A stretch of 64,000 nt of DNA, from contig JAXMGQ010000006.1 of assembly GCA_046347195.1 (NCBI GenBank), positions 1 to 64,000 of the forward strand. The letters run 5' to 3'. Shown one piece after another: positions 9,132 to 18,249 of the stretch. This stretch comes from TMP-86 sp046347195 (lineage in GTDB: Bacteria > Pseudomonadota > Gammaproteobacteria > Steroidobacterales > Steroidobacteraceae). The stretch's first letter is position 1. Every line of letters starts with the position of its first letter. The position numbers and the translations under genes are program-made. A model generated the notes under the pieces. That model was given only the letters and a program-made list of their open reading frames with translations, made no database searches and had not been told where the DNA came from.

Positions 9132-10109
9132 ATGCGCAACGAGCTTTCCACCCACTGCCCAAGGTTGCCGCGCATCTCGCATCCCGCCCGACCTCACCGG
9201 CATTCGGGCTGGGCAGGCGTGGCCTGCTCCGCCGGCGCCGCCATCGGCTTCGCCTCCAAGGGGGTGTTCGCCAAGTACCTGTATGCGCATGGACTGGATT
9301 TCGCATCCGTTCTCGCGCTGCGCTCCCTCCTGACCCTGCCGGTCATGTGGGCCTGGGTGCTGTGGCACCAGGGCTGGGACAGCCTCCGGCGGGCGAGCTC
9401 CGGCGCCATCGCGGCCGCCGGGCTCGGCGGCACGGTTTGCTATGGCTTCGGTGCGATCCTCGACTTCTACGCGCTGAGCATGCTCGATGCGAGCGTGGAA
9501 CGCGTGGTCCTCTTCAGTTACCCCTCGATGATCGTGCTGGCGGGGGTGCTGCTCGGGCGCGGCCTCCCTTCAGGTCGCGTGCTGCTCGCCATCGTGCTCA
9601 CCTGGACCGGCATCTTCTTTACCGTGGGCGGGTTCGACCCGAGCCTGCTGCAGAGGAACGCCACGGGCGCCGGCTACGTGCTCATCTGTGCCGCCACCTA
9701 CGCCGCGTACTTCCTGCTGAGCGAACGCTACGTGCGCCGCATCGGCAGCCAGCAGTTCGCGCTGTACGCGATGACGGCCGCAGGAGCGGTGATCCTCCTG
9801 CTGTTCACCCTGCGGGGTGGCTGGGCGGGCCTGCACGTCGACATCCACGCCGCGCTGCCGCTGGCCGGCCTCGTGCTGCTCGCCACTGCGCTGCCGCTGT
9901 TCCTGGCCTCAGAAGGGGTGCGCAGGATCGGCGCGCAACGATCGGCCCTGGTCGCCACCATCGGGCCCGTGGCGACCATGGTGCTCGCGGCGTTGCTGCT
10001 GGGCGAGCGCCTGCACGCACTTCAGCTCGCCGGTTCAGCGCTGATCATCATCGGCATCCTGGTGCTCGAGCTGCGCCGCCCCGAAGCCGCGAAGGACCTC
10101 GCGGCCTGA
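9132..10109 (+). CDS. EamA/DMT-superfamily transporter
   Basis: Inner-membrane permease of the drug/metabolite transporter superfamily with about ten predicted helices in two EamA repeats, 325 residues. The first repeat starts at about residue 28 (GWAGVACSAGAAIGFASKGVFAKY). The conserved late helix of each repeat is seen as RVVLFSYPSMIVLAGVLLG and ALVATIGPVATMVLAALLLG. The N-terminal 25 residues before the first helix are polar and unusually long, so a downstream start is possible, but no good alternative is seen. Substrate is unknown; relatives export amino acids or small metabolites. The stop codon sits within a GC-rich hairpin (10101-10116). Confidence 0.85.
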   Translation: MRNELSTHCPRLPRISHPARPHRHSGWAGVACSAGAAIGFASKGVFAKYLYAHGLDFASVLALRSLLTLPVMWAWVLWHQGWDSLRRASSGAIAAAGLGGTVCYGFGAILDFYALSMLDASVERVVLFSYPSMIVLAGVLLGRGLPSGRVLLAIVLTWTGIFFTVGGFDPSLLQRNATGAGYVLICAATYAAYFLLSERYVRRIGSQQFALYAMTAAGAVILLLFTLRGGWAGLHVDIHAALPLAGLVLLATALPLFLASEGVRRIGAQRSALVATIGPVATMVLAALLLGERLHALQLAGSALIIIGILVLELRRPEAAKDLAA

Positions 10110-10133
10110 AGGCCGCAGGGCCGGATGTCCGGC
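10101..10133 (+). other. Two tandem GC-rich hairpins at the end of the EamA gene
   Basis: GCGGCC-tgaa-GGCCGC spans the stop codon and is followed three bases later by GCCGGA-tg-TCCGGC. No T-run follows, so an intrinsic terminator is not supported; they may stabilise the 3' end of the message or be by-products of base composition. Confidence 0.4.
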
Positions 10134-10198
10134 GCCGCCGCTGGGCGCGGGTGCTCGCCGGGTGCTAGGCTGCCGGCAACGCCAACGCGCGAGGTGTC

Positions 10199-12000
10199 AT
10201 GAGCCTGCTCAACCAGGTGGCGGTGTTCCTCGCTGCCGCCGTCATCGCCATCCCCATCTTCCGCCGCTTCCGGCTCGGTTCCGTGCTCGGATATCTCGCA
10301 GCCGGCATCGCCATCGGGCCGTCGGGCCTCGGTGTCATGACCACGGTCGAGACCACGCGCCATGTCGCCGAGTTCGGCATCGTGCTGCTGATGTTCGTCA
10401 TCGGACTGGAACTGCAGCCCTCGCGCCTGTGGGTGCTGCGAAAGCCGGTGTTCGGCCTGGGCACCGCGCAGGTGCTGGGCACCACGCTGGTGCTGGCCGC
10501 CGTGGCGGGGTGGGCATTCGGGCAACCCTGGCGCACGGCACTGGTGGTGGGCTTCGGCCTGTCGATGTCCTCGACGGCCCTGGCGCTGCAGCTGCTGGCC
10601 GAGCGCAACCAGCTCAAGACCCAGCACGGCCGATCCTCCTTCAGCATCCTGCTGTTCCAGGACATCTCGGTCATGCCGGCCCTCGCCCTGCTGCCGTTGC
10701 TCGCGACCGCCGGCGCGACATCCGCGGGTGGACCCTGGCTCGCGGTGAGGCTCATTGCCGTCCTCGCGGTGGTCATCATCGGCGGCCGCCATCTGCTGCG
10801 GCCCGTGCTGCGGCTGGTGGCGCAGACCCAGGTGACCGAGGCCTTCACCGCGGCGGGACTGCTGGTGGTGATCGCCACCGCTTTGCTCGTGAGCCAGGCG
10901 GGACTGTCGATGTCGCTCGGCGCCTTCCTGGCGGGCGTGCTGCTCGCCGACAGCGAATACCGTCACGAGCTCGAGGCCAGCATCGAGCCCTTCAAGGGGC
11001 TGCTGCTCGGCCTGTTCTTCATCACCGTGGGCATGTCCGCGAACCTTTGCCGCTGGCGAGCAGGCCGCTCACCCTCGTGGCGGTGATCCTGGCCTTCATG
11101 CTGCTGAAGATCGCCGTGCTGTGGCTGATCGGACGCATCACCGGCCACTCACCGCAAGCCAGCCTCGGGCTTGCCTTCACGCTGCCGGCCGGCGGCGAGT
11201 TCGCCTTCGTGCTGTTCGGTCTCGCCGTGAGTTTGGGGATCCTCGATCCGGACGCGGCCGAGATCCTGGTGCTCGCCGTCACGGCCTCCATGGTGCTCAG
11301 CCCGCTGCTGCTGGTGCTGCACGATCGCCTGCCGCGCAGGAACGAGGAGCCGGAGCGCCCCTTCGACACACCGGATGAACTCAACCCCAAGGTGATCATC
11401 GCCGGCTTCGGCCGCTTCGGGCAGATCGTCGGGCGCATCCTGCGCGCCCGGCACATTGCGTTCACGGCGCTCGAAGCCAGCCAGACGCAGGTGGACTTCA
11501 TCCGCCGCTTCGGCAACCAGATCTTCTACGGTGATGCCTCGCGCCTCGAGCTGCTGCGCGCCGCGCACGCCGACGCCGCCGAGGTCTTCGTCCTGGCGAT
11601 CGATGACGTCGAGGCATCGGTGCGCGCCGCCGAACTCGTCAGCCGGCATTTCCCCCACCTGAAGGTGTTCGCGCGCGCGCGCAACCGGCAGCACGCCTTC
11701 CGCCTGATGGACCTCGGCATCCGGTACATCGTGCGCGAGAACTACCTGTCGAGCCTCGACATGTCGGCGCACGTGCTCGAGGCCCTCGGCGCCTCCAGGC
11801 GGGAGGCGACGGAGGCCGCACGGCGGTTCCGCGCGCACGACGAGGCGACGCTGCAGCGGCAGTACGCCATCAAGGACGACGAGAAGAAGCTGATCCAGAG
11901 CTCCCAGGAGTCCGCCCGGCAGCTCGAGCATTTGTTCGAGGAGGATCTCGCCCAGCGCGAGCCAGCCGCGACGGCGCAGGAACGCATCGGCGCACGCTGA
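10199..12000 (+). pseudogene. KefB-type CPA2 cation:proton antiporter with RCK/TrkA-N domain, one frameshift
   Basis: Monovalent cation:proton antiporter-2 protein of about 600 residues. The first 285 residues form the membrane transporter (GYLAAGIAIGPSGLG, VLLMFVIGLELQPS, ILLFQDISVMPALALLP, SMSLGAFLAGVLLADSEYRHELE). Helices resume in another frame as AVILAFMLLKIAVLW, GGEFAFVLFGLAVSLGIL and TASMVLSPLLLVL. A cytosolic TrkA-N domain follows (KVIIAGFGRFGQIVGRIL) and then a charged tail. The break lies at about 11041-11050, just after FITVGMSANL; a single missing base joins the two frames smoothly. Probably a K+ efflux system in the glutathione-gated KefB/KefC style, but no ancillary KefF/KefG gene is present. 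Disruption looks like a sequence error. Confidence 0.82.
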
Positions 12001-12025
12001 GTTGCACCAGCGCAGGTTGGGAAGC

Positions 12026-12059
12026 GAACGGCGCGAATTGCGCCATTTCCGCGCCGTTC
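12026..12059. other. Perfect 10-bp inverted repeat between the antiporter and recQ
   Basis: GAACGGCGCG and its exact complement CGCGCCGTTC flank a 14-base loop. The loop itself can pair weakly. There is no T-tract, so this is either a factor-independent pausing/processing hairpin or a protein-binding site ahead of recQ. Confidence 0.45.
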
Positions 12060-12087
12060 ACGGCGGCGGCCGCCGGCGCCGCGCTGG

Positions 12088-12093
12088 TATCAT
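12088..12093 (+). promoter_or_regulatory. Possible -10 box for recQ
   Basis: TATCAT lies 6 bases upstream of ATG 12100. If it is the recQ promoter, the transcript would start at or near that ATG, which supports 12100 as the original start of recQ. Confidence 0.3.
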
Positions 12094-12131
12094 GTGCGCA
12101 TGAACGCTGCGCTCCCTGCCGGCTCGACCCC

Positions 12132-13943
<1,812 letters not shown>

Positions 13944-13951
13944 CGCTCATC

Positions 13952-14302
13952 TCAGGTGGCGTTCAGCAGGACGGTGGTGTCGTGGCTTTCGAAGCTGGTG
14001 ACGACGCGGCTGTAGGCCTTGTGCATGAGCCGCTCGGTGGTCTTGTCCGCGCGGCTCGACAGCAGCATGCGGATGACCACATCGTCCTGCGGACGCGCCA
14101 GGTCTTCGCTCAGGATCTGGTACACGAGGCGCGCGAGCCGCTGGTTGATCTCCACCGCGAACTTGTAGCGCGACAGGTCCGTGCCGTCACCGCCGCCGAC
14201 CTTCACTTCCTCGGAGACCTCGCCCATCAGCTTCGACAGGAATCGGGCCTTGTCCACGAGACCGAGTTCGCTGAAGAAGTCGATTTCGGACTGGATGTTC
14301 AT
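13952..14302 (-). CDS. Uncharacterised 116-residue protein at the end of the ExbB/ExbD/TonB operon
   Basis: I do not recognise a named family. The protein is acidic, predicted helical, with no signal peptide or membrane segment, so probably cytoplasmic. It begins MNIQSEIDFFSELGLVDK and contains RYKFAVEINQRLARLVYQIL and HKAYSRVVTSFESHD. It starts 2 bases after the stop of the TonB/AgmX-like gene and is the last gene of the block that begins with ExbB at 16961. The position suggests a cytoplasmic accessory or regulator of that membrane complex. It ends 8 bases from the convergent recQ stop. Confidence 0.75.
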   Translation of the reverse strand: MNIQSEIDFFSELGLVDKARFLSKLMGEVSEEVKVGGGDGTDLSRYKFAVEINQRLARLVYQILSEDLARPQDDVVIRMLLSSRADKTTERLMHKAYSRVVTSFESHDTTVLLNAT

Positions 14303-14304
14303 GA

Positions 14305-15231
14305 CTACTGGGGGAAGAAGTCGATCGGTTTCGTGGTGGTCATCGTGGCCACGTCCTTGGCCTCGAACCGGAACAGCTTGACGCGGGCGATCAGCTTGCG
14401 CTCGAACTCGGCATCGTGCAGCTCGCTCGACACGACGCGCGCCGCGGTGATCTCGCCGGAGGGGGCGATGGTGATCTCCAGCACCACCTTGCCCTGCATG
14501 TTGGGGTTGTCACGCAGCGCACGGGTGTACAGGGCATAGATCGCGCCCTTGTTGCGGTCGAAGACCAGCGCCACCTCCTCGGCACTGCGCGAGGCCTTGC
14601 CGCTGCCGCCTGCGTGGGTCGCGCGGCCCGCCGTGCCGAGGTTCGGGTCCTTCACTTGAGTCGTCGAGATGCCGTGCAGCGAGCCCGTGCCCGCAGCGAG
14701 ACCGCTGCTGATGCTGCTGGTGGATATGCCACCGCTGGTGCCGCCGGCCTTGGAGGCGATGAGCGAGCGCTGCACCACGGCCACATCGCCCGGGTCCGGC
14801 GTCTTGTCCTGGTTCTTGGAGAACTTGTCGAGGTCCACCTTGTCACGCAGGTCCTTCAACTGGTCCTCGAAGGCGAGCAGGCCGCTGTTGCGGGCCTTCA
14901 CCTTCGGGTCCACGGGCTTCGGGACGGGCGTGGGCTTCTCCGCCACCGGGAGCTTCTCGGGCTTGGGCGGCGGCGGGGGCGGTGGCGGCTTCGGCGGCTC
15001 GATCACGAGCTGCACCACGCGCTCGGGGAGCGACTCGGTGTTGATGATGCGCTCGGGCCGCGGCAGGAAGGCCATCACGATGGCGAAGATGACGAAACCG
15101 ATGGCGCAGTTGCGCAGGATGCGGCGGAAGCGCTGCTCCATCTCCTCACTGGGGGACCAGGGAAGCTCGTAGCGGCGGAAGAAGGGGCCCAGGCCCCAGG
15201 CGCCGTGCATGCCGGGATTTGCACTGCTCAT
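14305..15231 (-). CDS. TonB/AgmX-like periplasm-spanning protein
   Basis: Inner-membrane anchored protein of 308 residues resembling TonB and the AgmX/PglI C-terminal family. There is a cytoplasmic N-terminus, one membrane helix near residues 40-58 (NCAIGFVIFAIVMAFLP), a proline-rich spacer with eight consecutive prolines and PKPEKLP, then a long linker with Gly/Ser-rich SGGISTSSIS. The C-terminal domain of about 95 residues runs RSAEEVALVFDRNKGAIYALY to PIDFFPQ. Its KVVLEITIAPSGEITAARVV is the signature of the TonB-like/AgmX fold. It sits directly after two ExbD genes with overlapping stop/start, so it should transmit the proton-motive-force work of the ExbB/ExbD motor across the periplasm to the TPR/outer-membrane partners. 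Confidence 0.85.
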   Translation of the reverse strand: MSSANPGMHGAWGLGPFFRRYELPWSPSEEMEQRFRRILRNCAIGFVIFAIVMAFLPRPERIINTESLPERVVQLVIEPPKPPPPPPPPKPEKLPVAEKPTPVPKPVDPKVKARNSGLLAFEDQLKDLRDKVDLDKFSKNQDKTPDPGDVAVVQRSLIASKAGGTSGGISTSSISSGLAAGTGSLHGISTTQVKDPNLGTAGRATHAGGSGKASRSAEEVALVFDRNKGAIYALYTRALRDNPNMQGKVVLEITIAPSGEITAARVVSSELHDAEFERKLIARVKLFRFEAKDVATMTTTKPIDFFPQ

Positions 15232-15728
15232 CAGGTACTCGCCTTGCCTTCGCGTTCGACCACGGCGAGCGACACCTTGCCGTAATCGGCCTCGGTGCAG
15301 GTCGCCATGATGCGCTTCAGCACCGAGAACGGCGTGGCCTTGTCGCCCATGATGGTGACCTCACGCTTGGTGATGTCGGCCTTCTGGGCCTTGCTGAGGA
15401 TCCGGTCGTTCTGCGCGACCAGCGCATCCTTCAGCGGAGCGATCACGAGGCCGGGCATCGCGGCCACCTGCTGCAAGGTGCCGATCAGCCGCCCATCGAC
15501 GAACAGCGAGTCACGCGTGATCATCACCACCACGGTCTCGCTGGGTTTGCGCTCGGAGATCGACTGCGGGATGGCGATGCTCTTGCTGTTGGGCAGGATG
15601 TCCACGTCCGCGGTGTGCACCAGCAGGAACACGACGAGGATGGTCATCATGTCGATGAAGGGAATCAGCGCGAAGTGGCTGGCGCCGTGGAACCGCTTGC
15701 GGTGCCGTTTGAGCCGGTACGGGGTCAT
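15231..15728 (-). CDS. exbD: ExbD/TolR biopolymer transport protein (second copy)
   Basis: Single-pass inner-membrane protein, 165 residues, ExbD/TolR family. The one helix holds the proton-path aspartate (D26 in IPFIDMMTILVVFLLV). The periplasmic part includes RDSLFVDGRLIGTL. It starts at the stop of the first ExbD (ATGA) and overlaps the TonB-like gene start. Two different ExbD proteins with one ExbB is the arrangement known from AglRQS/ExbBDD-type motors, where the two D subunits form a heterodimer inside a B pentamer. That stoichiometry here is inference. Confidence 0.9.
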   Translation of the reverse strand: MTPYRLKRHRKRFHGASHFALIPFIDMMTILVVFLLVHTADVDILPNSKSIAIPQSISERKPSETVVVMITRDSLFVDGRLIGTLQQVAAMPGLVIAPLKDALVAQNDRILSKAQKADITKREVTIMGDKATPFSVLKRIMATCTEADYGKVSLAVVEREGKAST

Positions 15729-16231
15729 GTCGGCGCATCTCCCACGGAAATGTCGGGGAACAGCTCCGCCTTCTGGAACGGCGGGGTGGGAATCTGGAAC
15801 ACGCGCACCGTGTCCATCACCTGCACCAGTGTGTCGTAGGGGATGTCGGGCGCGAGCAGCACGGTGGCCTCGGTCTTCTGCGGGAACTTGGACTTCACCG
15901 CGCGCATGAACTCGGACAGCGCGGCGAGGTCGTAGCCCGCCGCGAGATTCGGCAGCACCTTCAGGGGACCGGAGTTGCGGTCGTTCACCACCAGTTCACT
16001 CGGGTGCACGATGATCTCGAGCTGCAGGTCCTTCGGCAGGTCAACAGGAGTGGATTGACTCGACGGCAGGTTGAGCTGGAGGATGTTGGTCTTCGAGAAC
16101 ACGGCGGTGAAGATCAGGAAGAACACCAGGATGACCATCATGTCGATCATCGGCACGATGTTCAGGTCGTCCCGTCCCTGGTGGTAACGGGCATGATTGC
16201 GGCGGACGAGCCTTGCCGACTTCGACTTCAT
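15725..16231 (-). CDS. exbD: ExbD/TolR biopolymer transport protein (first copy)
   Basis: Single-pass inner-membrane stator subunit, 168 residues. It has the basic N-terminus MKSKSARLVRRNH, the membrane helix with conserved aspartate D30 (NIVPMIDMMVILVFFLIF), and a periplasmic domain with DLQLEIIVHPSELVVND and TVLLAPDIPYDTLVQVMD. It differs clearly from the second copy in the periplasmic part, so this is an old duplication and not a recent one. It follows ExbB by 28 bases and overlaps the next ExbD by 4 bases. Confidence 0.9.
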   Translation of the reverse strand: MKSKSARLVRRNHARYHQGRDDLNIVPMIDMMVILVFFLIFTAVFSKTNILQLNLPSSQSTPVDLPKDLQLEIIVHPSELVVNDRNSGPLKVLPNLAAGYDLAALSEFMRAVKSKFPQKTEATVLLAPDIPYDTLVQVMDTVRVFQIPTPPFQKAELFPDISVGDAPT

Positions 16232-16259
16232 GGCTTCCTCGCGGCGGTGGCCGTTGCCG

Positions 16260-16961
16260 TCAGATCGGGCTGCGGGCCGCGGCCGCGCGCGGAGCCACCG
16301 CCGGTGAAGCCGGCTGTGCCGGGACCTCCGCGCTGCGCTCCGTCACGGAGTTCAGGAACTTGACCGAGGCGATCTCCAGGCTGTCGATCAGCGCCGTGGT
16401 CTTCGCCTCCAGGAACATGTGCGACAGGAGCAGCGTGATGGCGACGCCCAGGCCCGCCGCGGTGTTGTGCATGGCCACCGCGATGGCCTGCGCGAGCAGC
16501 GTGGCCTTCTCGGCCGGGTTCGCCGTCGACACCGCGCTGAACGCATCGATGAGGCCGCCGATGGTGCCGAGCAGGCCGATGAGCAGGCCGATGTTGGCGA
16601 GCGAGGACAGGAAGTGCGTGCGCTTCTCCAGCCGCGGGATGATTTCCAGCATGCTCTCGTCCATCGCCTTCTCGATGTCATCGCGCCGGCGCGCAGAGGC
16701 GACCCGCGAGATGCCGTAGTTGAGGATGGTGGCGATGGAGGCCTTGGAGTTCTGGGTCAGCCCCACCGCCTGCTTGAAGTTGCCGGAGGTCAGATGCGGC
16801 ACCAGTTCATCCCACAGCCCGCGGTTGCGCAGGGTTTCACGCGTCAGGTAGACGTACCGTTCGATGGCGATCGCCACGCCGACGATGAATATCAAGGCCA
16901 GCGGATACAGGAAGAACCCGCCGTCCTTGAAGAACGAGATTGCGTTGTTGATGAAATTCAT
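16260..16961 (-). CDS. exbB: ExbB/TolQ/MotA-family proton channel protein
   Basis: Inner-membrane stator of the ExbB/TolQ family, 233 residues with three helices: GFFLYPLALIFIVGVAIAIE (about 14-33), SSLANIGLLIGLLGTIGGL (about 113-131) and a long third helix with MHNTAAGLGVAITLLLSHMF (about 160-179). With the two ExbD subunits it should form a proton-driven motor. An AGGAG ribosome site lies 9 bases before the ATG. An 83-base gap separates it from the upstream gene, with TTGAAT in it as a possible -35, so the ExbB-ExbD-ExbD-TonB genes may have their own promoter in addition to read-through. The C-terminus is Ala/Pro-rich and not conserved. Confidence 0.92.
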   Translation of the reverse strand: MNFINNAISFFKDGGFFLYPLALIFIVGVAIAIERYVYLTRETLRNRGLWDELVPHLTSGNFKQAVGLTQNSKASIATILNYGISRVASARRRDDIEKAMDESMLEIIPRLEKRTHFLSSLANIGLLIGLLGTIGGLIDAFSAVSTANPAEKATLLAQAIAVAMHNTAAGLGVAITLLLSHMFLEAKTTALIDSLEIASVKFLNSVTERSAEVPAQPASPAVAPRAAAARSPI

Positions 16962-17044
16962 CGAGTTACACTCCTAACAGACATCGACCCGTTGACTTGA
17001 CGACGATTCAACCAGATTCCGTAAAATGAGCTACGACCTGCTTC

Positions 17045-17575
17045 TCATTGCGGTGCGGTGGGCCCCGCCTGGGGCTGCCCGGCCGGCGCCGAGGTGTCCG
17101 GCTTCAGGGCCTGGTAGTACTGCACCTCGCGCTTGAACACGTTGCGATCCACCGGGGCGAGCACCTCATCGAGCAGGCTGTTGGCCGGCCGCCCCACGAG
17201 GTCGCCGATGTCCGAATGTTTCCACGGCACGACATACATGACCTTGGGCAGTTCACGGTTGCCGGTGATGTTGGTCGTGTCCAGGTCCACGCGGTCGGTC
17301 GCATTGCGGTTCCGGGCGCGGCCCTTCGCGCCTTCCGCCGGAGCCGCCGCCGAGGTGGTCGCGCGCGGTTCGCCGGCCTCGCGCCGCGGGTCCGAGGGCT
17401 TCGAGGCGGACGCGGGCGCAGGCGCAGGGTCAGCACGCGCAGGCGTGGCCGGAGTGGCTGATTCGGGAGGAGCCTGGTTCGTGACGGGCTTCACATCCTG
17501 GGCGCTTGCACCGGCGGCAAGCAGCATCAGCAGCAGCATGGAGGCGGTGCAAGGTCGATGGGCATGCCTTCTCAT
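17045..17575 (-). CDS. Small secreted Ala/Pro-rich protein of unknown function
   Basis: Exported protein of 176 residues with signal peptide MRRHAHRPCTASMLLLMLLA followed by a probable cleavage after GASAQ. Residues 25-95 are low-complexity Ala/Pro/Ser. The ordered part is residues 95-160 (DRVDLDTTNITGNRELPKVM, YVVPWKHSDIGDLVGRPANS), which I do not recognise. It is coupled to the upstream TPR gene by ATGA with a GGAG ribosome site. Being inside the TPR-ExbBD block with a conserved-looking short domain, it is a likely periplasmic subunit of the same complex. Confidence 0.75.
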   Translation of the reverse strand: MRRHAHRPCTASMLLLMLLAAGASAQDVKPVTNQAPPESATPATPARADPAPAPASASKPSDPRREAGEPRATTSAAAPAEGAKGRARNRNATDRVDLDTTNITGNRELPKVMYVVPWKHSDIGDLVGRPANSLLDEVLAPVDRNVFKREVQYYQALKPDTSAPAGQPQAGPTAPQ

Positions 17576-18249
17576 GATGACTCCTTCGTGGCAGCAGGCG
17601 CCGCGGGCGCCTTGATGCCGAGCCTCTTGCGCAACTCCTGCACCCAGCTGTTCACCTGCTTGTTCTCGCCGGCCAGCGTCAGGTACTGCTCGAACTGGTC
17701 GAGCGCCTTCTGCGGCTCGGCCAGGTACAGATCATAGAGGATGCCGAGGTTCAGGCGAGCCGGCGCATAACCCGGATCGGCGCTGATCGCGCGCTGATAA
17801 TCCTGCTCGGCTTCGGTAAATTTTCCCAGGCGACGATCGACCACGCCCAGTTCGGCGTGGGCCACCGCATTGTTCGGCGCCGCGGCGAGGGCTGCCTTGA
17901 ACGCAGCCTGGGCCTCGGGCAGCCGGCCCGCACGGGACAGCAACAGGCCCAGGTCGATCTGCGGTCCCGGCAGGTCCGGATACGCGAGCGTGAGCTGCTT
18001 CAGTTCCAGCTCCGCATCGGTGCTGCGGCCGGCCTTCATCAGGGAAACCGCCTGGGCGAACTGCTGAGCCGCGCGTTCGGGAACCGGTGCCGGCGCCGGT
18101 ACGGCAGGCGCTGCGCCCTGCCCCGCCGCCGCAGCCGCCGGCGGAACTTCCGGTTGCGCCGCGGCGAGGGCAGCCCCTTGGGGGCCCGCCGCGACGGCCA
18201 GCACCCAGAGCAGGCAGGAGGCGAGCCTAGCGGATGGCTTCGACGACAT
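17572..18249 (-). CDS. Exported TPR protein (225 residues)
   Basis: Periplasmic or outer-membrane-associated tetratricopeptide protein. A signal peptide (MSSKPSARLASCLLWVLAVA) and an Ala/Pro-rich spacer are followed by three to four TPR units from about residue 62 (AAQQFAQAVSLMKAGRSTDAE, LPGPQIDLGLLLSRAGRLPEA, NNAVAHAELGVVDRRLGKFT, YAPARLNLGILYDLYL). TPR arrays are protein-protein scaffolds. It overlaps the 938-residue TPR gene by 23 bases and the next gene by 4. Comparable TPR lipoproteins/secreted proteins accompany ExbB/ExbD in gliding-type Glt complexes; that link is by analogy. Confidence 0.85.
   Translation of the reverse strand: MSSKPSARLASCLLWVLAVAAGPQGAALAAAQPEVPPAAAAAGQGAAPAVPAPAPVPERAAQQFAQAVSLMKAGRSTDAELELKQLTLAYPDLPGPQIDLGLLLSRAGRLPEAQAAFKAALAAAPNNAVAHAELGVVDRRLGKFTEAEQDYQRAISADPGYAPARLNLGILYDLYLAEPQKALDQFEQYLTLAGENKQVNSWVQELRKRLGIKAPAAPAATKESS

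Noticed and set aside
13952..16961. Classical TonB iron-uptake system
   Set aside because: There is no TonB-dependent receptor, Fur box or siderophore gene; two ExbD and TPR partners point to a different machine.
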